Positions 1 through 10,016 of a stretch of DNA of 64,000 bases are shown piece after piece; the first letter of the stretch is position 1; every line of letters starts with the position of its first letter. The position numbers and the translations under genes were made by a program. Source of the DNA: Silanimonas sp. Lineage in GTDB: Bacteria; Pseudomonadota; Gammaproteobacteria; Xanthomonadales; Xanthomonadaceae. The stretch lies in NCBI RefSeq assembly GCF_027530345.1, contig NZ_JAPZQK010000006.1, positions 186,001 to 250,000 of the forward strand, in the 5' to 3' direction. The notes beneath the pieces are model-generated. The model saw only the letters and a program-made list of their open reading frames with translations, was not told the DNA's origin and searched no databases.

Positions 1-2
1 CC

Positions 3-56
3 ACGAGCTGGATCCTGTTCAATCGCGCGGAAGCCATCTTCGGCCGCGCGGGATGA
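3..56 (+). CDS. C-terminal end of an upstream gene (partial)
   Basis: An open frame runs in from the window edge and ends at the TGA at 54-56. The visible tail reads TSWILFNRAEAIFGRAG. The stop overlaps the start of the next gene as ATGA, which is typical of translational coupling and is the main support for this being a real gene end. The family cannot be recognised from 17 residues. Confidence 0.45.
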   Translation, partial: TSWILFNRAEAIFGRAG

Positions 57-967
57 TGCCGCGCACGGCGCTGGCCGCGACGACGGCGCTGGCGCTGCTG
101 GCTTTCGCGGCGAACTCGCTGCTGTGCCGGTTCGCGCTGGCCGAGGGCGGCACCGATGCGGCGAGCTTCACCGCGATCCGCCTCGGCGCAGGCGCGATGG
201 TCCTGGCCGGCCTGATGGCCGTGCGGCAGCAACGTCACGAGGCGTCAGGCCGTGAGGCCAGCACTGCAGGACGCGGCGGCTGGCGCAGCGCGTTCGCGCT
301 GTTCGCCTACGCGGCGGGCTTCTCGCTGGCCTATGTCGATGTCGGCGCGGCCACCGGCGCGCTGCTGCTCTTCGGCGCCGTGCAGGCCACGATGCTCCTC
401 ATCGGACTTTGGCAGGGCGAGCGACTGGCGTCCGCGCAATGGGCCGGCTTCGCCGTGGCCGCGCTCGGCCTCGTCGCGTTGCTGCTGCCGGGCGCCGCCG
501 CGCCGCCGCTCGGCGCCGCGCTGTGGATGATCGCGGCGGGCGTGGCCTGGGGCCTGTATTCGCTGTGGGGCCGCGGCAGCACCGATCCGGTGGCCGACAC
601 CGCCCGCAACTTCGTCCGCAGCCTGCCCTTCGCGCTGGCGCTCCTCCTGCTGCATCTCGACGGCCTCGCCGTGGACACGCGCGGCCTCGTGGGTGCCGTA
701 GCCTCCGGCGCGCTCGCCTCGGGCCTCGGCTACGTGCTGTGGTATCGCGTGCTGCCGCAGCTCGGCGCGCTGCGTGCCGCCAGCCTCCAGCTGGCGGTGC
801 CGCCGCTCGCGGCCCTCGCCGGCGTGCTGCTGCTCGGCGAATCGCTCGACGCGACGCGACTGGTTGCCGGCGCCGCGATCCTCGCCGGCATCGCCGTCGT
901 GTTGCACGGCCGTCGCGCGGCGACGCATCCTCAGGCGCCAACCGCCACCTCCGGGCCCCGACCATGA
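53..967 (+). CDS. EamA/DMT-family transporter
   Basis: The 304-residue protein is almost entirely hydrophobic. About ten membrane segments can be drawn, arranged as two repeats, which is the layout of EamA (drug/metabolite transporter) permeases. The N-terminus with NSLLCRFAL and an AxFTAIRL stretch near residue 40, and the LLLGE motif near the end of the second repeat, fit the family. Such proteins export small metabolites or amino acids from the inner membrane; the substrate cannot be told. The start ATG overlaps the upstream stop as ATGA (a second ATG follows at 56). The stop overlaps the next small gene by 4 bases, so three genes look co-translated. Confidence 0.85.
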   Translation: MMPRTALAATTALALLAFAANSLLCRFALAEGGTDAASFTAIRLGAGAMVLAGLMAVRQQRHEASGREASTAGRGGWRSAFALFAYAAGFSLAYVDVGAATGALLLFGAVQATMLLIGLWQGERLASAQWAGFAVAALGLVALLLPGAAAPPLGAALWMIAAGVAWGLYSLWGRGSTDPVADTARNFVRSLPFALALLLLHLDGLAVDTRGLVGAVASGALASGLGYVLWYRVLPQLGALRAASLQLAVPPLAALAGVLLLGESLDATRLVAGAAILAGIAVVLHGRRAATHPQAPTATSGPRP

Positions 968-1185
968 TCCTGCTGCGCTTGATCGCCATCCTCCTCGTCA
1001 TCGCCGGCGGCCTCGCGCTCGCATTTGGCAGCTTCAGCTACACGCAGGAAAAGACGGCACTCAAGGCCGGCCCGCTGGAACTGAAGGTGCAGGACAAGGA
1101 AACCGTCACCATTCCGCCCTGGGCCGGCGGCGGCGCCATCGCCCTCGGCGTGGTGCTGCTGCTCGTCGGCGGCCGCAAGCGCTGA
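964..1185 (+). CDS. Small two-helix membrane protein
   Basis: This 73-residue protein has two hydrophobic helices, roughly residues 3-22 and 50-68, joined by a polar loop of about 25 residues, and ends in GGRKR. It starts at an ATGA overlap with the EamA transporter stop, which supports both the start and co-expression. The layout resembles short DUF3185-like membrane proteins, but I do not assign a family with certainty. No catalytic motif is visible. Confidence 0.7.
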   Translation: MILLRLIAILLVIAGGLALAFGSFSYTQEKTALKAGPLELKVQDKETVTIPPWAGGGAIALGVVLLLVGGRKR

Positions 1186-1200
1186 GGCCGGAGCACCGCG

Positions 1201-1458
1201 ATGAGCGACACCGACCTGCCCCCGCTGCCCGACACGCCGACCGGCTTGTACCGCCACTACAAGGGTGGCGAGTACGAGGTGGTGGGCTGCGTGCGCCATA
1301 GCGAAACGCTCGAACCCCTCGTGCTGTATCGCGCGCTCTACGGCCAGCACGGGCTCTGGGTGCGCCCGCACGCGATGTTCTTCAGCCCGGTGATCGTGCA
1401 CGGGCACGCGCAGCCGCGCTTCGCCTTCGTTTCGCCGGACCTGCCGCCGGAGCACTGA
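1201..1458 (+). CDS. DUF1653 family protein
   Basis: The 85-residue protein has the DUF1653 signature: YRHYKGGEYEVVG near residue 18, then RHSETLEPLVLYRALY and LWVRPHAMFF. Members are single-domain proteins of this length, widespread in bacteria and of unknown function. It lies 15 bases after the small membrane gene on the same strand, so it may belong to the same transcript. A GGAG ribosome-binding site (1189-1192) stands about 8 bases before the ATG. Confidence 0.85.
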   Translation: MSDTDLPPLPDTPTGLYRHYKGGEYEVVGCVRHSETLEPLVLYRALYGQHGLWVRPHAMFFSPVIVHGHAQPRFAFVSPDLPPEH

Positions 1459-1508
1459 GCGCGTCGAGCGGAACACATCGACGGATCACACACGACGGGG
1501 AGCGGGGA

Positions 1509-3416
1509 ATGGCGACGAAAGCGTGGCTCGCGGCACTGGTTCACGGCGGTTTGTGGCTCGGCGCACTGGCCGCGGCGGATGCCCGCGCCGCACCGGTCTT
1601 CGTCGAGGCACCGTGCGACATCCCGATCGTCAACGACGCGGTGCGCGAACGACTGCGCTGCGGAACCGTGAGCGTGCCCCGCGACGTCGCGCGCCCCGAC
1701 GACGGCACCTTCGAGCTCGCGGTCGTGGTGAAGCGCAGCGCAGCGCCCACGCCAGGGGCCACGCCGATCCTGTTCCTGCACGGCGGCCCCGGCTGCCAGC
1801 AGGTGCCCTACATGGGCCTGGGCGCGACGGACTTCACGCCGGGCCACGACGTCATCGCCTTCGATATGCGCGGTGGCGGCCGAACCGGGCCGGCGCTGTG
1901 CAGCGGCATGGCCGCCGCGCTGTTCGAATCCTTCCGCATCGCCCTGCGCGGCGATGATCCGATGCCCGCGCGGAATGCCGCGCTCGACGCGTGCATGGGC
2001 GAGCTCGCCACGGCCGGCTACAAGCCCGAGCACTTCGGCAGCGTGCGCAACGTCGAGGACGCGGAAAGCATCCGCCAAGCCCTCGGCATCGAGCGCTGGG
2101 CCGTGTACGGCACGTCGTACGGCACCACCGTCGCCGCCGAGTACCTGGCGCGGCACCCCGAGGCCATCGAGTCGGTGGTGCTGGATTCGCTCTACCCGCC
2201 GGACGCCTACGTGCACACGGTGCGCGAGGCCCAAGGCCGGGCCATCGGGCGCCTGCTGGACGAGTGCGCGGCCGACGCGACCTGCGCTGCGCGCTTCCCC
2301 GGCCTCGACCGGGCGAAAGCGGACGCCGCGCTGTCGTCGTTCGCGACGGATCCGCTCCCCTTCCATCTGGGGCGAGAGCGCTACGTGGCGGATGAACGCG
2401 CCGTCCGCAGCGCCCTCTACACCCTGTTCTACACGGAAGCGACGGCGCGCTCGGTGCCCTGGTTCGTGGATGCCATGGTCCGCCGCGACGGCGACGCGAT
2501 CGCCGCAGCACTCGGGGCTCCGCTGCTGGTTGGTGACGCGTTTGCGGACGCTGGCGTCGCCATGCCCGGGCTGCTGGGCACGGATTGCCGCGACCGCGCG
2601 CGGCACCACGCGCCGCACGCGGGGCCGGGTCCGAACTGGATGGACATGTTCCTCGGCATCCCCAACGGTGCCTGCGGCGACCTCCCGCTCGGGACGGTAC
2701 CGGGCCTGCCCGTGGGCACGACGGTGCCGGTGCTGGTGCTGTCCGCTGGCTACGACGGTTTCCAGCCCGACGGCGAGGCGGTGGCCGCGGCCATCGGGCC
2801 GGCCGCCACCGCTTACCTGCTGCCGCGGGCCGCCCACAGCGTGCGCGGCGCCGGCGACTGCCCGCGCGGCATCGTGTCGGCCTTCATCAACGAACCGTCG
2901 AAGACACCGGACACCACCTGCATCGCCGAGATGACGGCGCCGCCCTTCGTGCTCGACGTGCGGCCAATGCCGGCGGTCGTCACCCTCGGCGCGTCGGCAA
3001 ACGGAGGCCGTCCGCCGGCCGGTGCACTGGTCGCGGCGGCCGGACTGGCGCTGCTGCTGGTCGCGGGCCTCGTCGTGCCCGCGACGCTCTGGCTCTGGCG
3101 TCGACTGCGCCGACAGCCCGCGGCACCCGGCGCGCGAGGCGTGCGGGCCTTGGCGGTGGGCGGCGGTCTGCTGGGCGTCGCCGGCGCGGTTCTGCCGGTC
3201 GCCGGCACGATGCAGGCACATCCCGGAATGATGGGCTTCGGACTGGAGCCGACGCTCGCCCTCGGCCTGTGGGCGATTCCCGTCGGCGGCGCGCTGGCAG
3301 GGCTCGCCCTCGGCCTCGCCCTGCGGAAACGACAGTGGGGCGTCGCGCTGGCGGCCCTCGGCGGCGTGGTCGCCGTTGTGGGGGTTTTCGCGCTCGGCCT
3401 GGTGCCTTGGGGCTGA
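1509..3416 (+). CDS. Secreted S33-type alpha/beta hydrolase with C-terminal membrane domain
   Basis: The 635-residue protein starts with a signal peptide ending near residue 28 (ADARA-AP). It then has the fold of tripeptidyl/proline aminopeptidases: an HGGPG oxyanion motif near residue 91, the nucleophile elbow GTSYGT with Ser203, a candidate acid Asp416 in AGYDGF, and a candidate His443 in AAHSVRG. The final 130 residues are unusual because they hold about four membrane helices, which would tether the periplasmic enzyme to the inner membrane. GGGGAGCGGGGA before the ATG gives a strong ribosome-binding site. The substrate is unknown. Hydrolase assignment is firm, peptidase activity less so. 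Confidence 0.8.
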   Translation: MATKAWLAALVHGGLWLGALAAADARAAPVFVEAPCDIPIVNDAVRERLRCGTVSVPRDVARPDDGTFELAVVVKRSAAPTPGATPILFLHGGPGCQQVPYMGLGATDFTPGHDVIAFDMRGGGRTGPALCSGMAAALFESFRIALRGDDPMPARNAALDACMGELATAGYKPEHFGSVRNVEDAESIRQALGIERWAVYGTSYGTTVAAEYLARHPEAIESVVLDSLYPPDAYVHTVREAQGRAIGRLLDECAADATCAARFPGLDRAKADAALSSFATDPLPFHLGRERYVADERAVRSALYTLFYTEATARSVPWFVDAMVRRDGDAIAAALGAPLLVGDAFADAGVAMPGLLGTDCRDRARHHAPHAGPGPNWMDMFLGIPNGACGDLPLGTVPGLPVGTTVPVLVLSAGYDGFQPDGEAVAAAIGPAATAYLLPRAAHSVRGAGDCPRGIVSAFINEPSKTPDTTCIAEMTAPPFVLDVRPMPAVVTLGASANGGRPPAGALVAAAGLALLLVAGLVVPATLWLWRRLRRQPAAPGARGVRALAVGGGLLGVAGAVLPVAGTMQAHPGMMGFGLEPTLALGLWAIPVGGALAGLALGLALRKRQWGVALAALGGVVAVVGVFALGLVPWG

Positions 3417-3440
3417 AGCCGGCTCCTTGAGGCGGGGAGG

Positions 3441-4951
<1,511 letters not shown>

Positions 4952-4955
<4 letters not shown>

Positions 4956-5338
4956 GCGCCGCCCTGCGCCTTCCCGGCGCGGGAGTCGATGATCGGCAGC
5001 AGCTCGGCGATGTAGTTGAGCTTGCTGATGAAGGCGTCGGCGCCGGCCCGCTGCGAGTGCTCGCGGTGCTCGACGTCGTCGAAGTGCGAGGCGATCACGA
5101 CGAACGGTGGTTCGTCCTGGGCCTTGATCAGGCGCGTGGCCTGCAGCCCGCCCATCTCCGGCATGGCGAGGTCGAGGACGACCACGTCCGGCTTCAGCTC
5201 ATCGGCCAGGGCCACGGCTTCGATGCCGTTGCGGCCGCGGCCGATGATGGCCACGTGCGCCACGCGCCGAAGATGGCGCTCCGCCGCGTTCAGGAACGCG
5301 TCGTGGTCGTCGACGATGAGCAGGCGGATGAGGGTCAT
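4952..5338 (-). CDS. Single-domain response regulator in the fleQ operon
   Basis: The 128-residue protein is a lone receiver domain. It has the acidic pair DD at residues 10-11, phosphoacceptor Asp56 in VVVLDLAMP, and a conserved Lys in the FISKLNY stretch near residue 106. There is no output domain, so it should act by protein contact as CheY does. It overlaps fleQ by 4 bases and follows rpoN2 closely, which suggests a link to flagellar control. The partner kinase is not identifiable here. Confidence 0.85.
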
Positions 5339-5377
5339 GGCAACGGGCTCGCGGCGCCGCGGGCGGCGTGGAACCGG

Positions 5378-6781
5378 TCAGGCCGCGCGGGCCGCGAGGC
5401 CCCGCTGCCGCGCCGGCGGGATGTTCAGCTGCTCACGATACTTGGCGACGGTGCGGCGGGCCACCTGCACGCCGCGGCGGGCGAGCAGGGCCACCAGCAC
5501 GTCGTCGGCCAGCGGCGCGGCCGGCAGCTCGGCATCGATGAGCTTCTTCACCAGCGCGCGGATGGCGACCCCGGCGATCGCGCTGCCTTCCAGCTTCACG
5601 CCGAAGAAGCGCTTCAGCTCGAACAGGCCGCGCGGGGTCTGCAGGTACTTGCCGGTGGTGATGCGCGAGACGGTGCTCTCGTGCACACCGACGTCGGCGG
5701 CGATCTCCTTCAGCGTGAGCGGCAGCAGACCCTCTTCGCCGCGCTCGAGGAAGGCCTGCTGGCGCGCCACCACGGCGCGGGCGACCTTGATCAGGGTGTC
5801 GTGGCGCTGGGCGATGCCGCGGGCCAGCCAGCGCGCCTCGTTCATCAGCGCCTTGAGGTGCTGCACGGAGGGCGAATCGCCGGCTTCCGACAGCGCGCTC
5901 TCGTACTCGCTGGCCACGCGCACGCGCGGGGCGGTCTGCGGGTTCAGCGCGACGTGCCAGCGGCCGTCCGCCGGCCACGCCACGACATCCGGCAGCACGT
6001 GCACCTGCTCTTCGGCCAGAAGGGGCTCGCCCGGCTTGGGGTTCAGCGACTGGATCAGGCGGGCGGCGACGCGCAGCGCCTCCATCGGCGCGGCATGCGC
6101 GGCGGCCAGGGCCGGCCAGTCGCGCTGGGCGACGAGGGCGAGGCTGCGGTCGATCATGTCGCGGGCGAGCGCCACACCGGCGTCCTTCGCCGGCAGGTCG
6201 TGGATCTGGGCCAACAGGCACTCGCGCAGGTCGACGGCGGCAAGGCCGGCCGGCGTGCCGTGCAGCAGGCGCTGGCGGATGGCCTCGGCGCGGCCCTTGC
6301 GGAGGCCGAGCGCGGCGGTGATGTCGGCATCGATGGCGTCGCGGTCGCCGGCGAGGTAGCCGGAATCCGCCGTGCGCTCCAGCCAGGCCGCGGCGATGGC
6401 GAGGTCGGCGTCCTTCAGTTCCATCGCGAGGCCTTCGAGCACCCGCAGGGCCGGGTCATTGCTGACCGGCGCGGCCACGCGGGACAGGCGGTCTTCGCCT
6501 TCTTCCGGATCGAAACCGCTGCCCATGCCGGGCGTCGACCAGAGGTCGGGCAGCTCGTCGAAGGCTGCCGTCTCCTGCGCCGCGCGCTCCTGCGGGGTGA
6601 GCTCGGGCAGCGCAACGTCGGACTCGTCCTCCTCGCGCTCCAACATCGGGTTCTGGGCGAGCGCCTCGGCCAGCTCCTGCTCCAGCTCGAGGCCGGTGAG
6701 GCCGAGCAGGCGGATCGACTGCAGCACCTGCGCGTTGAGGCTCTGCGACTGGGACTGGGTGGCGGCGAGGCGGTTCTTCAT
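5378..6781 (-). CDS. rpoN2: RNA polymerase sigma-54 factor (flagellar copy, RpoN2)
   Basis: The 467-residue protein starts with the Gln/Leu-rich region I typical of sigma-54 (LNAQVLQSIRLLGLTGLELEQEL). It continues through the core-binding region and ends with the RpoN box ARRTVAKYREQLNIP near residue 445, which reads the -24 element. The partner fleQ lies just downstream. Xanthomonads carry two rpoN genes, and the copy beside fleQ serves the flagellum, hence the RpoN2 call by context. A consensus sigma-54 promoter lies 33 bases before its ATG, so the gene may be under its own control. Confidence 0.92.
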   Translation of the reverse strand: MKNRLAATQSQSQSLNAQVLQSIRLLGLTGLELEQELAEALAQNPMLEREEDESDVALPELTPQERAAQETAAFDELPDLWSTPGMGSGFDPEEGEDRLSRVAAPVSNDPALRVLEGLAMELKDADLAIAAAWLERTADSGYLAGDRDAIDADITAALGLRKGRAEAIRQRLLHGTPAGLAAVDLRECLLAQIHDLPAKDAGVALARDMIDRSLALVAQRDWPALAAAHAAPMEALRVAARLIQSLNPKPGEPLLAEEQVHVLPDVVAWPADGRWHVALNPQTAPRVRVASEYESALSEAGDSPSVQHLKALMNEARWLARGIAQRHDTLIKVARAVVARQQAFLERGEEGLLPLTLKEIAADVGVHESTVSRITTGKYLQTPRGLFELKRFFGVKLEGSAIAGVAIRALVKKLIDAELPAAPLADDVLVALLARRGVQVARRTVAKYREQLNIPPARQRGLAARAA

Positions 6782-6813
6782 GGCGGCACTTCCGAGGAGG
6801 TGCCGAAGCGGGA

Positions 6814-6829
6814 TGCAAGGGGCGTGCCA
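6814..6829 (-). promoter_or_regulatory. Sigma-54 promoter of rpoN2
   Basis: On the minus strand the sequence TGGCACGCCCCTTGCA matches the -24/-12 consensus TGGCAC-N5-TTGCA fully. It points at rpoN2, whose ATG is at 6781, and would start RNA near 6802. It lies between the methyltransferase stop and rpoN2. Confidence 0.8.
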
Positions 6830-6899
6830 ACGGGGGTGGCGGGAAACCGTCGGGCCGGGACGACCCCGGGCTGCGCGCCGACGCCGACCCCTCCGGGGC

Positions 6900-7481
6900 T
6901 CAATCCACGGGTTGGAAGCGCATCTCGCGCGGATCGGATTCGTCCAGCCCCTCGCGATGGCGACGGAGCACCAGCCCGTACTCGAGCGGGAAAAGGTTCC
7001 GATCGGGGGTGTTGAGCTTCTCCAAGGACACCGTCTCGAAATCGCGGAACAGCACCTTCAGGCCGAACTCGGTGAAGCGCCAGCAGTCGGGGATCGGCCC
7101 GTGGATGCGGGCATTGAGCGGCGTGGTGACCAGCAGGTGCCCGCCCACCTTCAGGATGCGGCGCAGCTCGCGGACGGCCGCGAACGGATCGACCACGTGC
7201 TCGAGCACTTCGGTGCACATCAGGGCGTCGAACTGGCCATCCGCGAGGTGCGGGTTGTGCCGGGTGATGTCGGCGACCACGTCGGGATTCGTGTCCGGCG
7301 TGATGTCGAGCGTGACGACGCGGAAGGCCTTCAACTCTGGGATGTCCTTGCCCTGGTTGCCGATGTCGCAGACCACGTCGCCCTCGCGCAGGTACTGCGC
7401 GACGAAGGCTTCGCGGGTGCGGGTGATGAAGTCCCGTGCCACCGGGAAGCTTTGCAGGTCGAAGGCCGAAGGCAGGGTCAT
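6900..7481 (-). CDS. Class I SAM-dependent methyltransferase, last gene of the glycosylation island
   Basis: About 193 residues with a methyltransferase-11 fold. The SAM-binding region starts at VVCDIGNQGKDIP, the acidic strand end is VVTLDITPD, and the post-motif stretch CTEVLEHVVDPF and the LLVTTPLN strand follow. The ATG at 7481 is preferred because GGAG stands 8 bases upstream; an in-frame ATG at 7520 lacks a ribosome-binding site. It closes the run of sugar-modification genes, so O-methylation of a flagellin glycan is a reasonable guess, as on the modified viosamine of Pseudomonas syringae flagellin. The substrate is inferred only from context. Confidence 0.8.
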   Translation of the reverse strand: MTLPSAFDLQSFPVARDFITRTREAFVAQYLREGDVVCDIGNQGKDIPELKAFRVVTLDITPDTNPDVVADITRHNPHLADGQFDALMCTEVLEHVVDPFAAVRELRRILKVGGHLLVTTPLNARIHGPIPDCWRFTEFGLKVLFRDFETVSLEKLNTPDRNLFPLEYGLVLRRHREGLDESDPREMRFQPVD

Positions 7482-7556
7482 CAGGAACTCCAGGAAACCA
7501 AAGGGAACGCCGGGACGCATGCGCGGCGCCGGTGGCGGAATGGGGGGATGCGGGCG

Positions 7557-8237
7557 TCAGGCGTCGCCATCGCGGTCGGCACCGTTGTCGATGACGCAGG
7601 CGGGATTGCCGAACACCGTGGCGCGCGGCGGCACCCGCCGCAGCACCACGCTGCCCAACCCCACCTTGGCCCAGGCGCCCACGGCTTTGCCCGGGTGGAC
7701 CATGCTGCCCGCACCAAACAGCACGCCCTCGCCCACTTCGACGTGGCCATTGATGGCCACGTTGCCGAGCAGGCTGCAGTAGTCGCCGACGACGGCATCG
7801 TGGCCGACGCCGCAGGAGGAATTCACCAGCACGTGCGCCCCGATGCGGCTGTCCGTCGAGATGCGGCAGCAGGGGCAGATGATCGTGCCGGCGCCCATCA
7901 CGGCGTTCAGCCCGACGTTGGCGCTGTCGTGGACGAAGGTTTCGGCCGTCCAGCCCAAGGCATCGAGCGCCAGGGCGATGCGGCGCTTCGCCGCTGGCTC
8001 GGCGATGGCGATGACATACCGCGCTGGCGCTCCCTCAAAGGCCTCGGGCCGAAGCACCGGTAGGCCATGGCAGGTCTCGCCGGGTGCGGCCTGCTCGGTC
8101 ACGAAGGCCTGCACGCGGTAGCGCTGGCGCGTCGCCTCGCTGCAGCCGGCGATCCAGCCCAGCAGCTCGCGGCCAAGACCGCCCGCACCGACGATGACGA
8201 AGGGCGCCTCGGGCGCCGCGGTCGGGGCTGGCCTCAT
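7557..8237 (-). CDS. NeuD/PglD-type sugar acyltransferase
   Basis: The 226-residue protein has the two-part NeuD/PglD build. A small Rossmann-like domain (VIVGAGGLGRELLGW at residues 14-28) binds the nucleotide sugar, and a left-handed beta-helix of hexapeptide repeats covers about 95-215. This family moves acetyl or other acyl groups onto amino- or hydroxy-sugars. A His in the helix (GVGHDAVVG) fits the usual catalytic base. It overlaps the SDR gene upstream by 4 bases. With acyl carrier protein genes nearby, it could take an acyl chain from ACP rather than acetyl-CoA; that is inference. Confidence 0.82.
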   Translation of the reverse strand: MRPAPTAAPEAPFVIVGAGGLGRELLGWIAGCSEATRQRYRVQAFVTEQAAPGETCHGLPVLRPEAFEGAPARYVIAIAEPAAKRRIALALDALGWTAETFVHDSANVGLNAVMGAGTIICPCCRISTDSRIGAHVLVNSSCGVGHDAVVGDYCSLLGNVAINGHVEVGEGVLFGAGSMVHPGKAVGAWAKVGLGSVVLRRVPPRATVFGNPACVIDNGADRDGDA

Positions 8238-8989
8238 GCCGAGATGTTCGCTGTGCGGCCGCCGTCGACCACCAGCTGCTGGCCGGTGATCCAGCGCGAC
8301 TGGTCGGACAGCAGGAACTCGACCGCGTCGATGACGTCACGCGGCTCGCCGACGCCCAAGGGGTAGTCGCGCAGCAGGCGGGCCGCGGTGTCCGGGTCGT
8401 CGAACATGCCGGCGGTCATCGGCGTGCGCACGGCGCCGGGCAGAACGGAATTCGCTCGCACTTCGGGCGCAAGCTCGACAGCCAGCGAGCGCATCAGGGC
8501 ATCGAGCGCGGCCTTGCTGGCGCTGTAGGCCGAGAAGCCCTTGGCGCCGAACTGCGCGGCGATGGTCGAGATGAAAACGAGATTGCGAAGCCGCTTGTGG
8601 TTGACGTCCTTGCGCATCAACAGGCGGGTGATCTCGAAGGCGGACAGCACATTCGTGGCCATCACCTGCTGCGCGTGCGCGGCGGTGATGCTGCGCAGCG
8701 GCAGCACCGAGAGCGTGCCGGCGCAGTGCACGAAGGCCTCGATGCAGGCCGGCTGGGCGGCGAGGCAGGCGCCGAGGCTGGCCGCGATGCCGTCCACATC
8801 CGCCAGATCGTGGCACCACGCGAGGTGCTGCTCCGGCGACTCGCAAGCAAGACGCGTGGCCTCGAGGCGTTCGCGATCGCGGCCCGCCAGCACCAGGCGA
8901 TGCCGCCGAGACAGCGCGATGGCCATCTCGCGGCCAATGCCCGAGGAGGCGCCGGTGAGCAGAAGGTAGGGAGGAAGCGCGTCGGCCAT
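8234..8989 (-). CDS. SDR-family oxidoreductase 1
   Basis: The 251-residue protein is a classical short-chain dehydrogenase/reductase. It has the cofactor loop TGASSGIG at residues 13-20, the structural HCAG motif near 89, catalytic Tyr and Lys in YSASK near 155, and the PG turn after. Classical SDRs of this length include FabG-type 3-ketoacyl-ACP reductases. Placed with two ACPs and a KAS III-like enzyme, reduction of a 3-ketoacyl chain is the likely job, but sugar reduction is possible. It overlaps the acyltransferase by 4 bases. It resembles its neighbour SDR 2 only at family level. Confidence 0.87.
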   Translation of the reverse strand: MADALPPYLLLTGASSGIGREMAIALSRRHRLVLAGRDRERLEATRLACESPEQHLAWCHDLADVDGIAASLGACLAAQPACIEAFVHCAGTLSVLPLRSITAAHAQQVMATNVLSAFEITRLLMRKDVNHKRLRNLVFISTIAAQFGAKGFSAYSASKAALDALMRSLAVELAPEVRANSVLPGAVRTPMTAGMFDDPDTAARLLRDYPLGVGEPRDVIDAVEFLLSDQSRWITGQQLVVDGGRTANISA

Positions 8990-9013
8990 GGGGCAAGTCT
9001 GTCCGTTCGGCGA

Positions 9014-9790
9014 TCAGTGCGCGAGATAGCCACCATCGACCACCAGCACCGTACCGGTGATCCAGCGGCCGGTGTCGGCGGCGAGAAACACCACGGCATT
9101 GGCGATGTCCTCGGGCTCGCCGAAGCCGAGGGGATGCTGCGCCTCCACCGACTCGCGCTGCCCCGGCTCCCAGAGGCGCTCGGTACGCTCGAGCAGCGGC
9201 GTGCGCACGAAGCCCGGCGCGATGCAGTTGACACGGATGCGCTTCGGCGCGAGCTCGACCGACAGCGTGCGGGCCATGCCATGCAGCGCGGCTTTGCTGG
9301 TTGCGTAGGCCACGGCACCGGCAGAGCCGGCCATGGCCATGACGCTGGAGATGAAGACCAGGGCGCCGTGTTCGCCGGCGTACACCTTGCGGCTGGCGAG
9401 CGCGCTCGACAGCGCCAGCGCGGCCTCGGTGTTGACCGCGAACAGCTCGCGGGCGCGCTCGAGCTTGAGCGTGCGGACCGGCATCACGCTCTGGAGGCCG
9501 GCGCAGTGGACGATGCCGTGCAGCGGGCCTTGCGCGGCCACGCAGGCCTCGACCATCGGCCCGATGGCCTCGGCATCGCGCAGGTCGAACGCCGTCGTCT
9601 GCACCGCACTGCCTGCGGGAAGCGCGACGCGCACGTTCTCGAGGGCGGCGGTGTCGATGTCGACCAGGCTCAGGCGCGCGCCCAGCCGGGCCATCAGCAC
9701 GGCGACGGCGCGACCGATACCGGAGGCGGCACCGGTCACGAGGTAATGCCGGCCCGTCAGGTCGAGCGGGTGGAACGCGGGCGCCTCCAT
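9014..9790 (-). CDS. SDR-family oxidoreductase 2
   Basis: The 258-residue classical SDR has TGAASGIG at about 20-27, HCAG near 96, and YATSK near 165 as the catalytic Tyr-Lys pair. The C-terminal WITGTVLVVDGGY stretch is the usual FabG-like end. It starts one base after the ACP 2 stop, so the two are surely co-translated. Two adjacent SDRs suggest two different reduction or oxidation steps, for example a 3-ketoacyl-ACP reduction and a sugar step. I cannot tell which does which. Confidence 0.87.
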   Translation of the reverse strand: MEAPAFHPLDLTGRHYLVTGAASGIGRAVAVLMARLGARLSLVDIDTAALENVRVALPAGSAVQTTAFDLRDAEAIGPMVEACVAAQGPLHGIVHCAGLQSVMPVRTLKLERARELFAVNTEAALALSSALASRKVYAGEHGALVFISSVMAMAGSAGAVAYATSKAALHGMARTLSVELAPKRIRVNCIAPGFVRTPLLERTERLWEPGQRESVEAQHPLGFGEPEDIANAVVFLAADTGRWITGTVLVVDGGYLAH

Positions 9791-9791
9791 C

Positions 9792-10016
9792 TCAGGCCGC
9801 GGCTCGCCGGCTGAGGATCAGGTCGTACAGCGCCTGCACCGTGTCGACCTTGCGGACCTCTTGCGCGGTGACCTTGGCGCCGAACGATGTGTCCGCCATG
9901 GCCACGACCGACAGCACGGCCAACGAATCCCAGGCGTCGAACGCGTCGAGCACGGCATCGCCGACGACGGCGTCGGCCTCGAGGATCTCGGCCATCTCGG
10001 CGAGGAAATCATCCAT
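9792..10016 (-). CDS. Acyl carrier protein 2
   Basis: The 74-residue acidic protein is a small carrier with the phosphopantetheine site DSLAV, Ser near residue 31, in the normal context AWDSLAVLSV. Length and the four-helix pattern fit stand-alone ACPs. It overlaps the end of the KAS III-like gene by 8 bases and is followed after one base by SDR 2. It is clearly distinct in sequence from the other ACP at 11094-11321. It probably holds the elongated chain while the ketone is reduced. Confidence 0.88.
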   Translation of the reverse strand: MDDFLAEMAEILEADAVVGDAVLDAFDAWDSLAVLSVVAMADTSFGAKVTAQEVRKVDTVQALYDLILSRRAAA

